Origin: Candidatus Hydrothermarchaeota archaeon
GTDB taxonomy: Archaea; Hydrothermarchaeota; Hydrothermarchaeia; Hydrothermarchaeales; WAQR01
NCBI GenBank assembly: GCA_015520145.1
Contig: WAQR01000112.1
Location: 1 to 6,813, forward strand
DNA: 6,813 nucleotides
Direction: 5' to 3'
Shown here: positions 5,781-6,813 of the stretch, piece by piece
How the letters are laid out: each line of letters starts with the position of its first letter
How positions within the stretch are numbered: position 1 is the stretch's first letter
The notes under the pieces: model-generated
Databases searched by the model: none
Seen by the model: only the letters and a program-made list of their open reading frames with translations
What the model was told of the DNA's origin: nothing
Made by a program: the position numbers and the translations under genes

Positions 5781-5786
5781 TCCTCC
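5781..5786 (-). promoter_or_regulatory. Ribosome binding site supporting the TTG start of HMG-CoA synthase
   Basis: GGAGGA on the minus strand, followed by a short A-rich spacer, precedes the TTG at 5773. It is among the strongest ribosome binding sites in the window and compensates for the weak initiation codon. Confidence 0.7.
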
Positions 5787-5809
5787 TGTAATCCTATATA
5801 CCTATCATC

Positions 5810-6520
5810 CTAAACCCTTATCTTTCTCAAACCCGCTATTAGGTCATCAACCTTTTCGATCCCAGATACAATAACCGGTATCTTCTCTTTTTCAGCGATT
5901 TTGATTCCAAGCGGGTCGATGGTATCAACGCCGTGGAGCACCACAAGCCCGGGCTTTATGCTCGAAACCCTTATAGCAATAAAAGGCGACCTGCCAATTG
6001 ATACCTTTGTAAATACAAGTGCCCTTTTAGACGTCATCCCAAAGACCTTCAAAAGCCCGTCAGACGATAGTTCCAGAATCGCTTTTAAACTGTCAATGGC
6101 AGTATAGCCGTAGATCTCCTCATTCATATGCCCCTGATTTACAATAATCTCTCCTCGTACTGCATCACAGATATCCTCGACATGGACAGGGGACGGGAAT
6201 TCTCTAATATCAAGTATTGCATCACCTTTGATGTCTCTCCCAATGAATGTCTTCTCATAGGCCCTCAGAAACTGAGACCCCTGCTCCTCATCTGTTTCGA
6301 TTAGGGCATATATAATCTTTTTTATCTGGTTCACGCCAGGTGACTTCCTCCTCCCGTTCTCATAATCACATACCACAGACGTGGAGACCCCGAGTTTATT
6401 TGCCAGGGCAGTCTTGGATACCCCGAAAAGGTCCCTCCATTTCTTTATCGTCTTCCCACAGTTCTCTGAGAAGACAATCTCTCCAGATATCCTCATTGAT
6501 AACTCTTCTTTTGCATTCAT
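5810..6520 (-). CDS. XRE/Cro-type HTH regulator with C-terminal putative sensor domain, mevalonate operon regulator
   Basis: A 236-aa DNA-binding protein. Residues 22-73 form a Cro/C1-type helix-turn-helix, with GVSKTALANKLGVSTSVVCDYENGRRKSPG carrying the positioning and recognition helices. The remaining ~130 residues form an alpha/beta domain (including YGYTAIDSLKAILELSSDGL and KPGLVVLHGVDTIDPLGIKIAEKE-type segments). I take it as a ligand-sensing or oligomerisation module of the archaeal COG1709-like regulators. Such regulators are, as I recall, often next to HMG-CoA synthase in euryarchaea. The HMG-CoA synthase gene follows by 36 bases. Autoregulation and control of the mevalonate genes in response to a pathway metabolite are inference. 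The start is ATG at 6520. A longer frame to 6652 exists, but a BRE/TATA promoter lies inside that extension. ATG at 6496 (MRISGE...) is a second possibility. A five-codon ORF overlaps the 6520 start. Confidence 0.85.
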   Translation of the reverse strand: MNAKEELSMRISGEIVFSENCGKTIKKWRDLFGVSKTALANKLGVSTSVVCDYENGRRKSPGVNQIKKIIYALIETDEEQGSQFLRAYEKTFIGRDIKGDAILDIREFPSPVHVEDICDAVRGEIIVNQGHMNEEIYGYTAIDSLKAILELSSDGLLKVFGMTSKRALVFTKVSIGRSPFIAIRVSSIKPGLVVLHGVDTIDPLGIKIAEKEKIPVIVSGIEKVDDLIAGLRKIRV

Positions 6521-6534
6521 TTCGCATCTTCCAT
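6517..6534 (-). other. Possible five-codon leader ORF overlapping the regulator start
   Basis: ATG at 6534 opens MEDAK followed by TGA at 6519-6517. That TGA overlaps the regulator's ATG (ATGA). The predicted RNA start lies near 6532, so this ATG may be at or just beside the 5' end of the transcript. It could be a leaderless mini-ORF that couples or limits translation of the regulator, or a chance occurrence. Position is observed; function is speculative. Confidence 0.2.
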
Positions 6535-6551
6535 TATGGACGGTATGTACT

Positions 6552-6570
6552 GGATATATAAAAGTTTCGG
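6552..6570 (-). promoter_or_regulatory. BRE/TATA promoter of the HTH-mevalonate operon
   Basis: The minus strand reads CCGAAACT followed by TTTTATATATCC, a strong archaeal BRE plus TATA box (core TTTATATA, 6562-6555). The predicted RNA start is near 6532, 12 bases before the ATG at 6520. It excludes the longer reading of the regulator and is the only strong promoter seen for the whole four- or five-gene series. Confidence 0.65.
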
Positions 6571-6601
6571 CAAATGCCTGGATATTATTAGTCGATTGTC
6601 G

Positions 6602-6622
6602 AAGTACCGGGAAAGTACCGGG
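6602..6622. repeat. Direct repeat AAGTACCGGG x2 with 11-bp period (candidate operator)
   Basis: AAGTACCGGG occurs at 6602-6611 and again at 6613-6622, exactly one helical turn apart, so a dimeric protein could contact both copies on one DNA face. It lies 32 bases upstream of the BRE of the regulator promoter and about 60 bases upstream of the divergent promoter. A third GTAC (6547-6550) lies between the regulator's TATA box and its start. An operator for the adjacent HTH protein is the natural inference. Confidence 0.45.
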
Positions 6623-6679
6623 CTTGCCACTCCTGCCCAATGGAAAAGACATTCATACTCCAACACAACCCCAGAGTTC

Positions 6680-6698
6680 CCAAAAGTTTTATATATTA
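6680..6698 (+). promoter_or_regulatory. BRE/TATA promoter of the divergent right-edge gene
   Basis: CCAAAAG (6680-6686) followed by TTTTATATATTA (6687-6698) is a textbook archaeal BRE/TATA pair on the plus strand. The predicted RNA start is near 6718, giving an untranslated leader of about 55 bases before the ATG at 6775. Confidence 0.6.
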
Positions 6699-6762
6699 TA
6701 TCAACGAGTTATTAGCGGTATTTAGAACCCCAATAAATACAGGTAATACAACAAAAACAACT

Positions 6763-6770
6763 GGAGTGAT
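6763..6770 (+). promoter_or_regulatory. Ribosome binding site of the right-edge gene
   Basis: GGAGTGAT lies four bases (TTTT) before the ATG at 6775 and differs from the archaeal consensus GGAGGTGAT by one missing G. Together with the upstream promoter it shows that a real gene starts here, although only 13 codons are visible. Confidence 0.65.
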
Positions 6771-6774
6771 TTTT

Positions 6775-6813
6775 ATGGACGATACGATAAAGAAACATTT
6801 GGGATTGAAACAC
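6775..6813 (+). CDS. Start of a divergently transcribed gene (partial, 13 codons)
   Basis: ATG at 6775 opens MDDTIKKHLGLKH and runs off the window. Promoter and ribosome binding site are both well placed, so the start is credible. The protein cannot be identified from 13 residues. The charged helix followed by LGLK is loosely reminiscent of the beginning of DUF169 proteins, but that is only an impression. It shares a 254-base control region with the HTH regulator and is the only plus-strand gene supported here, so it may be under the same regulator. Confidence 0.6.
   Translation, partial: MDDTIKKHLGLKH

Noticed and set aside
6521..6652. 44-codon N-terminal extension of the HTH regulator
   Set aside because: The extension contains the BRE/TATA promoter (6552-6570) and the AAGTACCGGG repeats, and the peptide (SFPLGRSGKPG...) looks non-coding; ATG at 6520 fits the promoter better.
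1..6813. CRISPR array, insertion sequence or integrase/attachment site
   Set aside because: No regularly spaced long repeats, no transposase or recombinase frame and no terminal inverted repeats were seen; the repeats present are short and local.

Overview
The window looks like a stretch of a euryarchaeal genome, most likely a methanogen or a related lineage. Four things point there: an archaeal-type HMG-CoA synthase / SCP2-like thiolase / DUF35 cluster preceded by a helix-turn-helix regulator; BRE+TATA promoters in place of bacterial -35/-10 boxes; Shine-Dalgarno sequences matching an archaeal GGAGGTGAT; and one probable leaderless gene. Lineage below phylum level cannot be fixed from this sequence. 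Nearly every gene lies on the minus strand, so transcription mostly runs from right to left. Non-ATG starts are frequent: TTG for the left-edge gene, the 115-aa ORF, the Cys-rich protein and HMG-CoA synthase, and GTG for the CNNM/CorC protein.

Right part (about 2860-6775): the core is a probable minus-strand operon. It runs from an XRE/Cro-type HTH regulator with a C-terminal putative sensor domain, through HMG-CoA synthase and acetoacetyl-CoA thiolase, to a DUF35 zinc-ribbon/OB-fold protein, and possibly a 58-aa cysteine-rich protein, ending at a T-rich terminator. The thiolase condenses two acetyl-CoA, the synthase adds a third to give HMG-CoA, and the DUF35 protein is the known scaffold that holds both enzymes in a channelling complex. 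This is the entry to the mevalonate pathway for archaeal lipids. Upstream of the regulator is a 254-base divergent control region. It has a promoter for each direction, a 10-bp direct repeat with an 11-bp period (a good operator candidate), and a possible five-codon leader ORF that overlaps the regulator start. A divergent plus-strand gene begins at 6775 and leaves the window.

Middle part (1442-2888): a 424-aa CNNM/CorC (DUF21 + CBS pair + CorC_HlyC) membrane transporter-like protein with its own promoter. Between it and the Cys-rich gene lies a perfect 9-bp inverted repeat.

Left part (1-1441): a structured 378-base non-coding stretch with two short tandem repeats and two interleaved inverted repeats; an unrecognised 115-aa protein; a 98-aa two-helix membrane protein that is probably leaderless; a 38-bp cluster of four GTAC cores; and, at the very edge, the first 31 codons of what looks like a HerA-type HAS-barrel ATPase.
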